From Streptomyces bambusae (GTDB lineage: Bacteria; Actinomycetota; Actinomycetes; Streptomycetales; Streptomycetaceae), in NCBI RefSeq assembly GCF_020532645.1, contig NZ_JAJAUZ010000013.1, positions 86,137 to 150,136 on the forward strand: DNA of 64,000 bases, written 5' to 3'. The notes under the pieces are model-generated. The model saw nothing but the letters and a program-made list of their open reading frames with translations, made no database searches and was not told where the DNA came from. Both the position numbers and the translations under genes were made by a program. Each line of letters starts with the position of its first letter. Positions within the stretch are counted from its first letter, which is position 1. Shown here one piece after another: positions 1 to 9,112 of this stretch.

Positions 1-186
1 AACCTGGACCCGGCGGTCCTCTTCTCCACCCGTGAGGCGGTGGAGGCGAAGACGGACGAGGTCCTGGCCGCGGCGGCCGGTCTGGAGGGCCACGTCTTCA
101 ACCTCGGCCACGGTGTCCTCCCCACCACGGACCCCGACGCCCTGACCCACCTGGTGGACTACGTCCACACCGCGACCCAGCGCTGA
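1..186 (+). CDS. hemE: Uroporphyrinogen decarboxylase, C-terminal end (partial)
   Basis: Only the last 61 codons lie in the window, and the reading frame is open from the first base to a TGA. The segment with the Gly-His-Gly-Val-Leu-Pro-Thr-Thr motif is the conserved C-terminal signature of HemE, followed by the usual final helix ending in a Thr-Gln-Arg tail. HemE decarboxylates uroporphyrinogen III to coproporphyrinogen III in the cytoplasm. Its product is the substrate of the HemY-type oxidase encoded a few genes downstream, so the location fits a haem region. The start and active site are outside the window, so nothing can be said about promoter or completeness. Confidence 0.88.
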   Translation, partial: NLDPAVLFSTREAVEAKTDEVLAAAAGLEGHVFNLGHGVLPTTDPDALTHLVDYVHTATQR

Positions 187-199
187 CCCACCCCGTGGC

Positions 200-355
200 G
201 GGGCTTGATTGCGCCCCGGTTCCGCCGCTCGGACTTGCCAGGGGGCTGGATGCCGCGGGGCGAAATCCAGCCCCGCCGGCGATTGAGGCGCGGGGTGCGG
301 GGCGGAGCCCCGGGGCTTTGGGCTCCGCCGTACCCCCCCCGGCCCGGCGGCACGA
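200..355. repeat. GC-rich structured intergenic element, probably a dispersed Streptomyces repeat
   Basis: The gap between hemE and the next, convergent gene holds no plausible gene. It contains a 10-bp perfect inverted repeat, GGGGCTGGAT (242-251) with ATCCAGCCCC (265-274), followed by a stretch with GGCGATTGAGGCGCGGGG and GGGGCGGAGCCCCGGGG. From memory, sequences of this type recur in intergenic spaces of many Streptomyces genomes. That is recollection and not something the window can prove, because no second copy occurs here. It may also terminate both convergent genes. Confidence 0.45.
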
Positions 356-367
356 GGCCCCGCGGGG

Positions 368-1774
368 TCAGATGCCGGCCGAGCGGACGGCCGAGACCGC
401 CTTGCGGGCCGCGACCAGGACGGGGTCCCAGACGGGGGAGAACGGCGGCGCGTAGCCGAGGTCGAGTGCGGCGACCTGCTCGACGGTCAGGCCCGCCGTC
501 AGCGCGACGGCCGCCACGTCGACCCGCTTCGCCGCCCCCGCCCCGCCGACGATCTGAACACCGAGCAGACGCCCGGTCCGCCGCTCGGCCAGCATCTTCA
601 CCGTCATCTCCGCCGCCCCGGGGTAGTAGCCCGCCGTGTTCGTCGACCGGATCGTCGAGGACACGAAGCGCAGCCCGACCGCCAGCGCATCCTTCTCCCG
701 CAGCCCCGTCCGCGCGATCTCCAGATCGCACACCTTGCTGACCGCGGTCCCGACCACGCCGGGGAAGGTCGCGTACCCGCCGCCGACCCCGGACCCGATC
801 ACCTGCCCGTGCTTGTTCGCGTGCGTCCCCAGCGCGATGTGCCGCGTCCGTCCCGCCACCAGGTCGAGGACCTCCACGCAGTCCCCGCCCGCCCACACGT
901 TCTCGTGCCCCCGCACCCGCATCGACAGATCGGTCAGCAGCCCCCCGGAGTCGCCGAGCGGCAGCCCCGCCGCCCGCGCCAGCTCGGTGCGCGGCTCGAC
1001 CCCCAGCCCGAGGACGACCACCGACGCCGGATACTCCGTGCCGTCGGCCGTCACCGCCGCCCGCACCCGCCCGTCCGGACCCGTCGCGACCCGGGTGACC
1101 TCCGCCCGGGCGACCGTACGGATGCCCATCGCGTTCATCGCCCGGTGCACCAGCCCGCCCATGTCCGGGTCGAGCGTGGCCATCGGCTGCTCCCCCCGGT
1201 GCAGCACCGTCACCTCGTACCCGCGCCCCGTCAGCGCCTCGGCCATCTCCACGCCGATGTACCCGGCGCCGACCACGACCGCCCGCCGCTCCCGCCCGCC
1301 GGCCGGATCCGCGGCCTCCAGTCCGGCCAGGGTGTCCAGCAGCTCCTGCCCGTCGGCGAGGGTCTGCACCCCGTGCACCCCGGGGGCGTCGATCCCCGGC
1401 AGCGGCGGCCGCAGCGGACGGGCCCCGGTGGCCAGCACCAGCTTGTCGAAGCCGGTCCACTCCTCGGCCCCGGTGTCCAGATCGCGGGACCGCACCCGCT
1501 GCCCGGCCAGATCCAGCTCCACCACCTCGGTCCGCATCCGCAGCCCGATGTGCCGGGCCCGGTGCTGCTCCGGCGTACGGGCGATCAGGTCGTCCCGCTC
1601 GGGCACCGCCCCGCCGATCCAGTACGGGATCCCGCACGCCGAGTACGAGGTGAAGCCGGAGCGCTCGAAGGCCACGATCTCCAGCTCGTCGGGGCCCTTG
1701 AGCCGCCGGGCCTGGGACGCGGCGGACATGCCCGCCGCGTCGCCCCCGACCACCACCAGTCGTTCCGTCGCCAT
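368..1774 (-). CDS. FAD-dependent pyridine nucleotide-disulfide oxidoreductase (CoA-disulfide reductase/NADH oxidase-like)
   Basis: The 468-residue product opens with a Rossmann FAD motif (VVVGGDAAGMSAA, residues 7-19). It has a second, NAD(P)-binding Rossmann motif (VVVGAGYIGVEMAEAL, near residue 170) and a C-terminal dimerisation domain. The segment SYSACGIPYWIGG places a cysteine at residue 47. That is the position of the single redox cysteine of CoA-disulfide reductases and peroxide/NADH oxidases, so a thiol-disulfide or NADH oxidase activity in the cytosol is likely. The ATG is chosen because GGAGGG lies just upstream; an earlier in-frame ATG would add an unlikely Arg/Gly-rich extension. 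It is convergent with hemE. The exact substrate cannot be assigned. Confidence 0.85.
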   Translation of the reverse strand: MATERLVVVGGDAAGMSAASQARRLKGPDELEIVAFERSGFTSYSACGIPYWIGGAVPERDDLIARTPEQHRARHIGLRMRTEVVELDLAGQRVRSRDLDTGAEEWTGFDKLVLATGARPLRPPLPGIDAPGVHGVQTLADGQELLDTLAGLEAADPAGGRERRAVVVGAGYIGVEMAEALTGRGYEVTVLHRGEQPMATLDPDMGGLVHRAMNAMGIRTVARAEVTRVATGPDGRVRAAVTADGTEYPASVVVLGLGVEPRTELARAAGLPLGDSGGLLTDLSMRVRGHENVWAGGDCVEVLDLVAGRTRHIALGTHANKHGQVIGSGVGGGYATFPGVVGTAVSKVCDLEIARTGLREKDALAVGLRFVSSTIRSTNTAGYYPGAAEMTVKMLAERRTGRLLGVQIVGGAGAAKRVDVAAVALTAGLTVEQVAALDLGYAPPFSPVWDPVLVAARKAVSAVRSAGI

Positions 1775-1867
1775 GCCGTGTCCCGTCCCTCCGCCGCAGC
1801 CGGACCCGTCGCCGGCCCTCCTGCGGAACACGCTACGGGGAACGGCCCTTCGGGCGCGTACGGCCCG

Positions 1868-2971
1868 TCAGACGTTCCCGGAGCCCGGACCGGAGCCGTC
1901 CTCGGAGCCGGCCCCGTCACCGGCGCCCGCCCCGGGCCCCTGCGGCGGGACCACCGGGACGGCCGGAGCCACCGGCGCCGCCGGACCCGCCGGCGCCCGC
2001 ACCACCCACGGCCCGGCCGCTTCCCGCTCCGGCGCCGGACGGGACGGCCGCACCCGCCGGTACAGCCGCCCCAGCGGCCGCCGCAGCGCCACCAGCACCG
2101 CCGCCGGCACCAGGAACGGCAGCAGCGCGCCGAACACCAGCGTGATCCACCGCACCACCGCGAGGAACACCGACCAGCCGCCGGACAGCGCGTCCAGGAA
2201 GCCCGGCTCGGCCTCCTCCTTCTCTTCCGTCACCACCACCTTCGCCGGCTCGGAGACCGAGAGGGTGATCGTGGCCAGCGAGGTCCGGTCCTTCAGCGAC
2301 TCCTGCTGCGTCAACAGGGACTCCAGGTCCGACTGGCGGCGGCTCAACTCGCTCTCCAGCATGACCACATCGCTCAGCGCGTCGGCCCGCTCCATCATCT
2401 GCCGGACCCGGGCCACGCTCGCCTGCTGCGACTTGATCCGGCTCTCGACGTCCACCACCTGCTGGGTGACGTCCTGCGCGTTCACCGTCCGGCTCAGCAG
2501 CTTCCCGCTGCCCTCCAGCGCGCCGAGCACGTGGTCGAACCGGTCCGCCGGCACCCGCAGCGTCACCTGGGACACCATCCCGCTGCCGGGGTTCCGCCGG
2601 CTGCTCTCGTTGCCGACGTACCCGCCCGCGTCCACCGCCGCCGCGCGCGCCGTGGCCAGCGCCTGCTGGGCACTCTTGGCCTCGATGGACAGGTTCGCCG
2701 TACGGATGATGTGCGAACGCACCGCCGGCGGCTTCGCCGGGGCGCCCGGCCGGGAAGCGGTCGTGCCGGAGCCCTTCGCGCCCGCGGCCGACTGCCCCGC
2801 CCGGTCGGCGGCCTCCGGTGCGGCCCCGCGGTCCGCCGCCTTGCCGCCGTTCGCGGCGGTGTCCGAGGCTCCGCAGCCGGTGAGTGCGAGCATCCCCGCG
2901 AGGGAGAGCGCCGCGAGACCGGTCGCGGCTCGTCCGGCGGCCGTACGGCCGGTGGTACGGGTGGTGTGCAT
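1868..2971 (-). CDS. DUF4349 domain lipoprotein
   Basis: The 367-residue product begins with a basic N-region, a hydrophobic stretch and the lipobox LTGC (cysteine near residue 33), so it should be lipid-anchored on the outer face of the membrane. An Ala/Gly-rich linker leads to a DUF4349 domain (about residues 85-270) that starts near the segment SHIIRTANLSIEAKSAQQAL and contains a long coiled-coil-like helix pair. A transmembrane helix (FLAVVRWITLVFGALLPFLV) follows, then a basic Pro/Ala-rich cytoplasmic tail. A lipid anchor plus a C-terminal membrane helix is typical of the family, whose function is unknown. It is divergent from hemY across about 140 bp. Confidence 0.85.
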   Translation of the reverse strand: MHTTRTTGRTAAGRAATGLAALSLAGMLALTGCGASDTAANGGKAADRGAAPEAADRAGQSAAGAKGSGTTASRPGAPAKPPAVRSHIIRTANLSIEAKSAQQALATARAAAVDAGGYVGNESSRRNPGSGMVSQVTLRVPADRFDHVLGALEGSGKLLSRTVNAQDVTQQVVDVESRIKSQQASVARVRQMMERADALSDVVMLESELSRRQSDLESLLTQQESLKDRTSLATITLSVSEPAKVVVTEEKEEAEPGFLDALSGGWSVFLAVVRWITLVFGALLPFLVPAAVLVALRRPLGRLYRRVRPSRPAPEREAAGPWVVRAPAGPAAPVAPAVPVVPPQGPGAGAGDGAGSEDGSGPGSGNV

Positions 2972-3110
2972 GGGCTGCCCCCGAGGCGTCGGTTGTGCCG
3001 GTGTCTACCGTGTGCTGGTTCGACGTACAGAGCCCCGGGCCGGGTTGCCGTCCGCGGGTCCCGAACCGGTCACGGTCCGGCCTCGGTACGGGAAATGAGA
3101 CGATGCACCC

Positions 3111-4595
3111 ATGCAAGAAGCGGACGTGCGTACGGAATCCACCCGGCGGCCGGACCCCGGCGGCGCGCCCGGCCGGGTGCTCGTGATCGGCGGCGGCATC
3201 GCCGGCCTCGCCGCCGCGCACCGGCTGGTCGGCGCCGGTGCACAGGTGACCCTGCTGGAGGCCTCCGGGCGGCTCGGCGGCAAGCTGTACGCCGGCGAAC
3301 TCGAAGGCCGGCCCGTCGACCTGGGCGCCGAGTCGATGCTCGCCCGCCGCCCCGAAGCCGTCGAACTGGCCCGCGCCGTCGGCCTCGGCGACGCCCTCCA
3401 GCCGCCCGCCACCGCCACCGCCACCCTGTGGACCCGCGGCGCCCTGCGCCCGATGCCCACCGGCCACGTCATGGGCGTCCCCGGCGACCTCGCCCCGCTC
3501 GCCGCGTCCGGCGTGCTCACCGACGAGGGGCTGCGCCGCACCGCGCAGGACGCCGAACTGCCCGCCACCGAGATCGGCGAGGACGTCGCCGTCGGCGCGT
3601 ACGTCGCCGCCCGGCTGGGCCGCGAGGTCGTCGACCGGCTCGTCGAACCCCTCCTCGGCGGGGTGTACGCCGGCGACGCCTACCGCATCTCGATGCGGGC
3701 CGCCGTGCCGAACCTGTTCGAGGCCGCACGCACCCACCGCAGCCTCGGCGAGGGCGTCCGCGAGATCCAGCGCGCCGCCGCCGCGGCCCCCCGCGCGGCC
3801 GGCCCCGTCTTCCAGGGCATCGACGGGGGCATCGGCCGGCTGCCGCAGGCCGTCGCCGCCGCCTGCCGGGCCGCGGGCGCCGACCTGCGCACCGGCACCG
3901 CCGTACGCGAGCTGACCCGCACCGCCGACGGCTGGCGGGCCGTGACCGCGGCCGGCGAGGTCCTCGAAGCCGCCGCCGTGGTCCTCGCCGTGCCCGCCGG
4001 CCCGGCCGCCGCGCTGCTCGCCGGCACCGCCCCGGCCGCCGCGGCCGAGCTGCGCACCGTCGAGTACGCCTCCATGGCCCTGGTCACCATGGCCTTCCGC
4101 CGCACCGACCTGCCCGCCGCGCTCACCGGCCCCGGCGCCGGCAGCGGATTCCTCGTCCCGCCCGTCGACGGCCGGACGATCAAGGCCTCCACCTTCTCCA
4201 GCAACAAGTGGGCCTGGACCGGGAAGGCCGGGGGCGACCTGTTCCTGCTGCGCACCTCGGTCGGCCGGCACGGCGACGAGCGCGACCTCGCCCGCGAGGA
4301 CGGCGAACTGGTCGGCATCTCCCTCACCGACCTGGGCGAGGCCGTCGGCCTGGCCGCGGAGCCGGTGGCGGCCACCGTCACCCGCTGGGACGGCGGCCTG
4401 CCCCAGTACCCCGTCGGCCACCTCGCCCGGGTGGCCCGGATCCGGGCCGGCGCGGCCGCCGTACCGGGCCTCGCGGTGTGCGGCGCGGTCTACGACGGGG
4501 TGGGCATCCCGGCCGTGATCGGCAGCGCCCGGAAGGCCGCCGATGCGATCTTGGGCACCCTGGCGAAGAGCACCGATTCGGACACGGGACAATAG
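3111..4595 (+). CDS. hemY: HemY-type coproporphyrinogen III oxidase / protoporphyrinogen oxidase
   Basis: The 494-residue flavoprotein has an N-terminal FAD-binding Rossmann motif ([15 protein letters not shown], about residues 25-39) followed by [12 protein letters not shown]. The C-terminal FAD motif reads [21 protein letters not shown]. Length and motifs fit the HemG/HemY family. In actinobacteria this enzyme oxidises coproporphyrinogen III to coproporphyrin III in the coproporphyrin-dependent haem pathway. The next gene, hemQ, starts 4 bp after this stop, so the two are almost certainly one transcript. No strong Shine-Dalgarno sequence precedes the chosen ATG, so the start is less certain than the rest. 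Confidence 0.93.
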   Translation: MQEADVRTESTRRPDPGGAPGRVLVIGGGIAGLAAAHRLVGAGAQVTLLEASGRLGGKLYAGELEGRPVDLGAESMLARRPEAVELARAVGLGDALQPPATATATLWTRGALRPMPTGHVMGVPGDLAPLAASGVLTDEGLRRTAQDAELPATEIGEDVAVGAYVAARLGREVVDRLVEPLLGGVYAGDAYRISMRAAVPNLFEAARTHRSLGEGVREIQRAAAAAPRAAGPVFQGIDGGIGRLPQAVAAACRAAGADLRTGTAVRELTRTADGWRAVTAAGEVLEAAAVVLAVPAGPAAALLAGTAPAAAAELRTVEYASMALVTMAFRRTDLPAALTGPGAGSGFLVPPVDGRTIKASTFSSNKWAWTGKAGGDLFLLRTSVGRHGDERDLAREDGELVGISLTDLGEAVGLAAEPVAATVTRWDGGLPQYPVGHLARVARIRAGAAAVPGLAVCGAVYDGVGIPAVIGSARKAADAILGTLAKSTDSDTGQ

Positions 4596-4599
4596 GCAC

Positions 4600-5313
4600 A
4601 TGACTGCACCCGAGAAGATCCCCAACGCAGGGAAGAAGGCGAAGGACCTCAACGAGGTCATCCGCTACACCCTGTGGTCTGTCTTCAAGCTGCGGGACGT
4701 GCTCCCCGAGGACCGCGCCGGCTTCGCCGACGAGGTGCAGGAGCTGTTCGACCAGCTCGCCGCCAAGGACATCACGGTCCGCGGCACCTACGACGTCTCC
4801 GGCCTGCGCGCCGACGCCGACGTCATGATCTGGTGGCACGCGGAGACCGCCGACGAGCTGCAGACCGCGTACAACCTGTTCCGCCGCACCCGGCTGGGGC
4901 GCGCGCTGGAGCCGGTCTGGTCGAACATGGCGCTGCACCGCCCCGCCGAGTTCAACAAGTCGCACATCCCGGCGTTCCTGGCCGACGAGGTGGCCCGCGA
5001 CTACGTCAGCGTGTACCCCTTCGTCCGCTCGTACGACTGGTACCTGCTGCCCGACGAGGACCGCCGCCGGATGCTCGCCGACCACGGCAAGATGGCCCGC
5101 GGCTTCCCGGACGTCCGCGCCAACACCGTCGCCTCCTTCTCGCTGGGCGACTACGAGTGGCTGCTGGCCTTCGAGGCCGACGAGCTGTACCGGATCGTCG
5201 ACCTGATGCGTCACCTGCGCGCCTCCGAGGCCCGCATGCACGTCCGCGAAGAGGTCCCCTTCTTCACCGGGCGCCGCAAGTCCGTCGCCGACCTGGTGGC
5301 CGGACTCGCCTGA
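4600..5313 (+). CDS. hemQ: Coproheme decarboxylase HemQ/ChdC
   Basis: The 237-residue protein belongs to the chlorite-dismutase-fold family and carries the HemQ signature [14 protein letters not shown]. By family knowledge ChdC oxidatively decarboxylates iron-coproporphyrin III to haem b. Aligning by eye with the Corynebacterium enzyme, His162 (in ADHGKMARG) is the likely proximal haem ligand and Tyr139 the redox tyrosine. His122 (NKSHIPAF) is the distal histidine typical of actinobacterial ChdC; the residue spacings match that enzyme's His118, Tyr135 and His158 with a constant offset of four. It lies 4 bp downstream of hemY, forming a two-step haem module. Confidence 0.95.
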   Translation: MTAPEKIPNAGKKAKDLNEVIRYTLWSVFKLRDVLPEDRAGFADEVQELFDQLAAKDITVRGTYDVSGLRADADVMIWWHAETADELQTAYNLFRRTRLGRALEPVWSNMALHRPAEFNKSHIPAFLADEVARDYVSVYPFVRSYDWYLLPDEDRRRMLADHGKMARGFPDVRANTVASFSLGDYEWLLAFEADELYRIVDLMRHLRASEARMHVREEVPFFTGRRKSVADLVAGLA

Positions 5314-5333
5314 GACCTCCCCTGGGGGGACGG

Positions 5334-5369
5334 GCCGGAGGACCACTCCTGACACAAGTGGCCTCCGGC
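5334..5369 (+). terminator. Hairpin after hemQ
   Basis: GCCGGAGG plus CCACT pairs with AGTGG plus CCTCCGGC, a 13-bp stem interrupted by one bulged A with a 9-nt loop. It sits 20 bp after the hemQ stop and before the convergent hydrolase gene. It lacks a T-run, as is usual for high-GC actinobacterial terminators. Confidence 0.6.
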
Positions 5370-5421
5370 GGATCGGGAGGCCCTGCCCCCGAAACGACGC
5401 AGCCGGACCCCGCCCGGAAGT

Positions 5422-7065
5422 TCAGACGCCCGGCGCCAGCACGCCCCCGCCCAGCGGGGGCGCTGCCGCCGTGCGGTCCAGCGACACCGGTGCGGGCTCC
5501 GGATGCGGCGCACACGCCGCCCGCCATCCCGGGATGCGGCCCGTGAGCAGATACCGCTCCACGTGCCGGTCCACACACGCGTTCAGCCCGCCGGCCACCC
5601 CGTGGGAGCCCGCCCGCCGCTCCGTGACCAGCGCCGCGCCGTGCAGCCGGCGCTGCAGCTCCAACGCCCCCGGATACGGAGTCGCCCCGTCCCGCTCCGC
5701 CGCCACGATCAGGGTGTGCGGGAGAGCCCCCGGCCCGGTGCGCACGTCCACCGGCCGCGGCCGCGGCCCGTGCGGCCAGTACGCACACGGCAGGTTCGTC
5801 CACGCGTTGGCCCAGGTCTCGAACGGGGCCCCGGCCGCCAGCGCCGAATGGTCCCGGTCCCACCGGCGGAAGTCCGCCGGCCAGGGTGCGTCGTTGCACA
5901 GCACCGCCGTGTAGACGGCCGTCGCGTTCTCGTCCTCGGCCGCCGTCTGCGGGGACGGCGCCGCCTGCTCCGCCAGCGGGCCCGGATCGCCCGCCAGGAA
6001 CGCGCTGAGCGCCGCCGCCCGCACCGCCCAGAAGCCGTCGTGGTACGCCGTCTTCAGGAACGCGGCCTGGAGTTCGCCGGTGCCGACCCGCCCGCCGGCC
6101 GGCCGCCGGGCCACCGCCGCCCGTACCTTCTCGTAGCTCGCCAGTACCGCCGCGGGGGTGCGCCCCAGCCGGTACACGGAATCGTGCCGGGCCACCCAGG
6201 CGCGGAAGTCGAACCAGCGCCGCTCGAACGCCCGTGACTGGTCGAGGTTGTTGAGGTACCAGACCCGCGCCGGATCGGGGTTCACCGCCGAGTCGAACAC
6301 CATCCGCCGCACCCGGCCCGGGTACAGGGTCGCGTACACCGCCCCGAGGTACGTGCCGTACGAGGCGCCCATGAAGGTCAGTTGCGGCTCGCCCAGCGCG
6401 GCCCGCAGGACGTCCAGGTCGCGGGCGTTGGCCCGCGTCGTGTAGTGGGGGAGGGCCGTGCCCGCGCGCCGCGCGCAGCCCTGCGCGTACGCCCGTGCCG
6501 CCGCCGTCCGGCGCTGCTTTTCGGCGGCCGTGGGGTGCGGCGGCACCTGGGTGGGGGAGGCGCCGGACACCGCCGGGTCCCGGCAGGACAGCGGGGCCGA
6601 CCGGCCGACCCCGCGCGGGGCGTAGCCCACCAGGTCGTACGCGGCCGCCGTCCGCCGCCACTGCGGCAGCTCCGCGACCGCCGGGAACCACATGCCGGAG
6701 GCGCCGGGGCCGCCCGGGTTGAAGACCAGGGAGCCCTGGCGGCTGCCGGGCGGGCCGGACGCGGGGACCCGGCTGACGGTCAGCGTGATCCGGCGGCCGT
6801 CGGGACGGGCGTAGTCGAGCGGCACCTCCAGGCGCGCGCAGCGGAGTTCCGCGGGCAGGTCCTCCACGAGCGGGCAGCGGCCGAAGGCCAGCCCGGCGGT
6901 CGCCGCGCGGCGGGCGGCGCGCTCGGCACCGGCCTGCTCGGCGGCGGCTTGCAAGGCGGCGGCAGCGGCGGGGGCGGGGGGAGCGGCGGCCGTGGCGGGG
7001 GCGGGCGCGCCCAGGGCCAGGGAGAGCACCGTCGCGCCGGCCGCGCTCCGTACCAGCGTCCGCAT
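5422..7065 (-). CDS. Secreted alpha/beta-hydrolase, tripeptidyl-aminopeptidase (TAP) type
   Basis: The 547-residue product starts with an export signal (Arg, hydrophobic stretch, Ala-rich cleavage region). An alpha/beta-hydrolase domain follows with an oxyanion strand, NPGGPGASG. The nucleophile elbow is GASYGTYLG, whose central serine is the nucleophile. A TAP-like C-terminal domain carries the last catalytic residues (a conserved GSHGV segment near the end is probably the histidine). The family includes secreted SCO-type tripeptidyl aminopeptidases and proline iminopeptidase-like esterases. The start is set by GGAGG 9 nt upstream of ATG. It is the last gene of the minus-strand block that also contains the TIGR04222 and DUF692 genes; a processing role for those is possible but unproven. 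Confidence 0.88.
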   Translation of the reverse strand: MRTLVRSAAGATVLSLALGAPAPATAAAPPAPAAAAALQAAAEQAGAERAARRAATAGLAFGRCPLVEDLPAELRCARLEVPLDYARPDGRRITLTVSRVPASGPPGSRQGSLVFNPGGPGASGMWFPAVAELPQWRRTAAAYDLVGYAPRGVGRSAPLSCRDPAVSGASPTQVPPHPTAAEKQRRTAAARAYAQGCARRAGTALPHYTTRANARDLDVLRAALGEPQLTFMGASYGTYLGAVYATLYPGRVRRMVFDSAVNPDPARVWYLNNLDQSRAFERRWFDFRAWVARHDSVYRLGRTPAAVLASYEKVRAAVARRPAGGRVGTGELQAAFLKTAYHDGFWAVRAAALSAFLAGDPGPLAEQAAPSPQTAAEDENATAVYTAVLCNDAPWPADFRRWDRDHSALAAGAPFETWANAWTNLPCAYWPHGPRPRPVDVRTGPGALPHTLIVAAERDGATPYPGALELQRRLHGAALVTERRAGSHGVAGGLNACVDRHVERYLLTGRIPGWRAACAPHPEPAPVSLDRTAAAPPLGGGVLAPGV

Positions 7066-7163
7066 CCCGCACCCTCCGAGCGTCAGTCGGACCATCGGAT
7101 CGTCAGACCGCGATGGTTGACGGAACCTCAGGGGAAGTAAAGGAGCGGCCCCGGGTGTCGGCC

Positions 7164-7964
7164 TCAACGACCCCGATGCACCAGCCGCTTCCCCCGGCCG
7201 CAGGACAGCGCCGCCCGCAGCCCCGGGTCCGGCACCGCCGACGGCCCGCGGACCGCCACCGCCGTCAGCAGCCCGAGCTCGCCCTCCGCCGGGTCCTGCC
7301 GCCGGTCCCGGTCCAGACCGACCAGCAGCCGCTGGCCGGCCGGCGACGCCCACGGCGAGTGCGGCCGGGCCTCGAACCGCGAAATCGCCAGGCAGGACAC
7401 CGTCAGCAGCAGCGGCAGCGCGAACCAGCAGGCCACCAGCGTCGGGTCGGCGCCGGCGCCGGACAGCTGGGAGAGCGCCACCGCGGACAGCACGAGGATC
7501 AGCACGGTGGCCGCCCACACCGCCCGCACCCCCTCCTCGTACCCGGTGCGCACGGCGTCCGGTACGGCCAGTCCGGCCGCGCCGAGCCGCTCGGCGAGCT
7601 CCCGCACCGGCGGGCAGCCGGCCGCAGCGGTGCGCACCGAGGCGACCGGGCACTGGCCGTCCGGGCCGAACGTGCCGAGCAGGGACCGCTCCAGCGGATC
7701 GCGGCCCACCGGGTCGACCACGGTCGCCCAGCCGGTGTGCGCGAGCAGCAGCCGGCCCTGCCGGGCCATCGACAGCAGCGCGAGGACGGCGACCCGCTGC
7801 GGGCCGCCGGCAAGGTAGGCGGCCTCGTAGAGGCTCAGTTCCCCGTGGTGCCGGACGGTGGCCCGGGGCGCGGGCTCGGCGGCCGCGCCGGCCGCGATCA
7901 GCAGCCGCCCGCAGGCGAACAGCGCCCCGGCCCAGGACACGAGCAGGAAGAGGACCCAGAACAT
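7164..7964 (-). CDS. TIGR04222 domain membrane protein (without Cys tail)
   Basis: The 266-residue protein has an N-terminal membrane helix (MFWVLFLLVSWAGALFACGR) and a soluble middle part with the TIGR04222 motif YEAAYLAGGPQRVAVLALLSM. A hydrophobic pair of helices (WAATVLILVLSAVALSQLS and a following CWFALPLLLTVSCLAIS) comes next, and a basic C-terminus. It is a paralogue of the neighbouring TIGR04222 protein but ends without the Gly/Ser/Cys tail. The family name in databases reflects its usual position beside low-complexity sequence; the function is unknown. It lies downstream of the Cys-tailed paralogue and the DUF692 enzyme, so it may be part of the same membrane assembly. Confidence 0.82.
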   Translation of the reverse strand: MFWVLFLLVSWAGALFACGRLLIAAGAAAEPAPRATVRHHGELSLYEAAYLAGGPQRVAVLALLSMARQGRLLLAHTGWATVVDPVGRDPLERSLLGTFGPDGQCPVASVRTAAAGCPPVRELAERLGAAGLAVPDAVRTGYEEGVRAVWAATVLILVLSAVALSQLSGAGADPTLVACWFALPLLLTVSCLAISRFEARPHSPWASPAGQRLLVGLDRDRRQDPAEGELGLLTAVAVRGPSAVPDPGLRAALSCGRGKRLVHRGR

Positions 7965-8041
7965 GCCGTGGTTCTACCTGCCGCCGGCGCGGCCCCCTCA
8001 GGTGTCCGCCGAGGCGTGAGCAGCTCGTGACGGACCCGTGA

Positions 8042-9112
8042 TCAGGAACTGCTGCTTCCGCAGCTCGAACCGGACGAACTGCCGCAACTGGAGCCGCTGC
8101 TGCAACTCGACCCGGACGACGAGCCGCACGATGACCCGGAGGATCCGGAGGATCCGGAGGACCCGCACGAGGACCCGGACGAGCCGCACGAGGAGCCGGA
8201 GCTGCTGCCGCAGCCGCTGCCCGTGCCCGGCCCGGGGTCGTTCGCCGCGCACCACACGACCACCGCGGCCTCGGCTCCCGTCCGGTGGTCCGAGGGCACG
8301 GCCGAGTGGCTGCGGGTCCGGCGGACCGGCGCCGCGGGGACGCGGTCGTCGCGGCTGCGGAGCATCTGCGCCCGGAGCACCGGGTCGGGCAGCCGGGCCA
8401 GTCCGAACAGCGAGACCAGCACCACCGGGTCCCGGGAGGACAGGTGCGCGACCCGGTACGCGTTCAGCGCCCGCCGGCCCGCCGGTGTGACCCGGCGCCC
8501 CGCCGTGGCGTACACCGCCCCGCCCGCGATCAGGCCGAGGATCGCGGCCGGCGCCACCACCAGCAGCGGCGGCACCCCGAAGCCCGTGAACGGGTCGGCA
8601 CTCGCCGCCTGGACCACGGTCAGCGCGAACGACACCGGCAGCAGGAGCAGGCAGGCGAACATCTGCGCCTTCGCCCGCCGCCGCCACGCGTCACCGCTGC
8701 CCGGCCGGGCCAGCAGGCCGCGCTCGGCGAGGTCGTCGCCGATCTCCTGGACCACCGGGTCGGCCATCGCGGCCGGCCGCAGCAGCCCCAGCGAGCCGTG
8801 CGGGCCCGCCTCGAACGTCCGGAGCACCACCCGCTGGACCGGGTCCGCGGCCCGGGCCCCCGGACGGACCTGGACGATGCCGGGACCGCCCACCATCATC
8901 CGGCCGTCCTGGCAGAGAGCGACGACCGCGGAGTCGACGACCAGCCGCGGGCCGCCGGTCAGGAACGCGGCCTCGGACAGGTCCCGGACCACCGGGTCCG
9001 ACCCGGAGGCCCGCCGGGAGCGGGCCCGGACCGAGCCGATCCCGAGCAGCAGCGTGGAGGCGGCGATCGCCGCCCAGACGGCGAAACCGAGGAACATCAG
9101 CGGACCGCTCAC
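8042..9112 (-). CDS. TIGR04222 membrane protein with C-terminal Gly/Ser/Cys-rich tail
   Basis: The 356-residue product has an N-terminal membrane helix ([20 protein letters not shown]) and the TIGR04222 motif [21 protein letters not shown]. Two central transmembrane helices follow (near [19 protein letters not shown] and [20 protein letters not shown]). The final 58 residues are made almost only of Gly, Ser and seven Cys at intervals of 6-13. GTG is chosen as the start because it overlaps the DUF692 stop as GTGA, implying translational coupling to that enzyme. In this family the Cys-rich low-complexity tail is recurrent. Adjacency to an MNIO-type enzyme suggests the tail is a modification substrate, which is an inference. 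Confidence 0.83.
   Translation of the reverse strand: MSGPLMFLGFAVWAAIAASTLLLGIGSVRARSRRASGSDPVVRDLSEAAFLTGGPRLVVDSAVVALCQDGRMMVGGPGIVQVRPGARAADPVQRVVLRTFEAGPHGSLGLLRPAAMADPVVQEIGDDLAERGLLARPGSGDAWRRRAKAQMFACLLLLPVSFALTVVQAASADPFTGFGVPPLLVVAPAAILGLIAGGAVYATAGRRVTPAGRRALNAYRVAHLSSRDPVVLVSLFGLARLPDPVLRAQMLRSRDDRVPAAPVRRTRSHSAVPSDHRTGAEAAVVVWCAANDPGPGTGSGCGSSSGSSCGSSGSSCGSSGSSGSSGSSCGSSSGSSCSSGSSCGSSSGSSCGSSSS
8045..8218 (-). repeat. Low-complexity tract encoding the seven-Cys Gly/Ser tail
   Basis: The DNA for the tail is built from near-identical short units such as GGATCCGGA (repeated around 8141-8160) and pyrimidine-shifted variants encoding Gly-Ser-Ser and Cys-Gly-Ser-Ser. The units are translated in one frame, so the repeat is coding and probably varies in copy number between strains. 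Confidence 0.8.

Noticed and set aside
809..4603. Very long open frame of over 1200 codons across the oxidoreductase and haem genes
   Set aside because: Its product is Arg/Pro/His-rich, as expected for out-of-frame translation of high-GC DNA, and it overlaps several well-supported genes on both strands.
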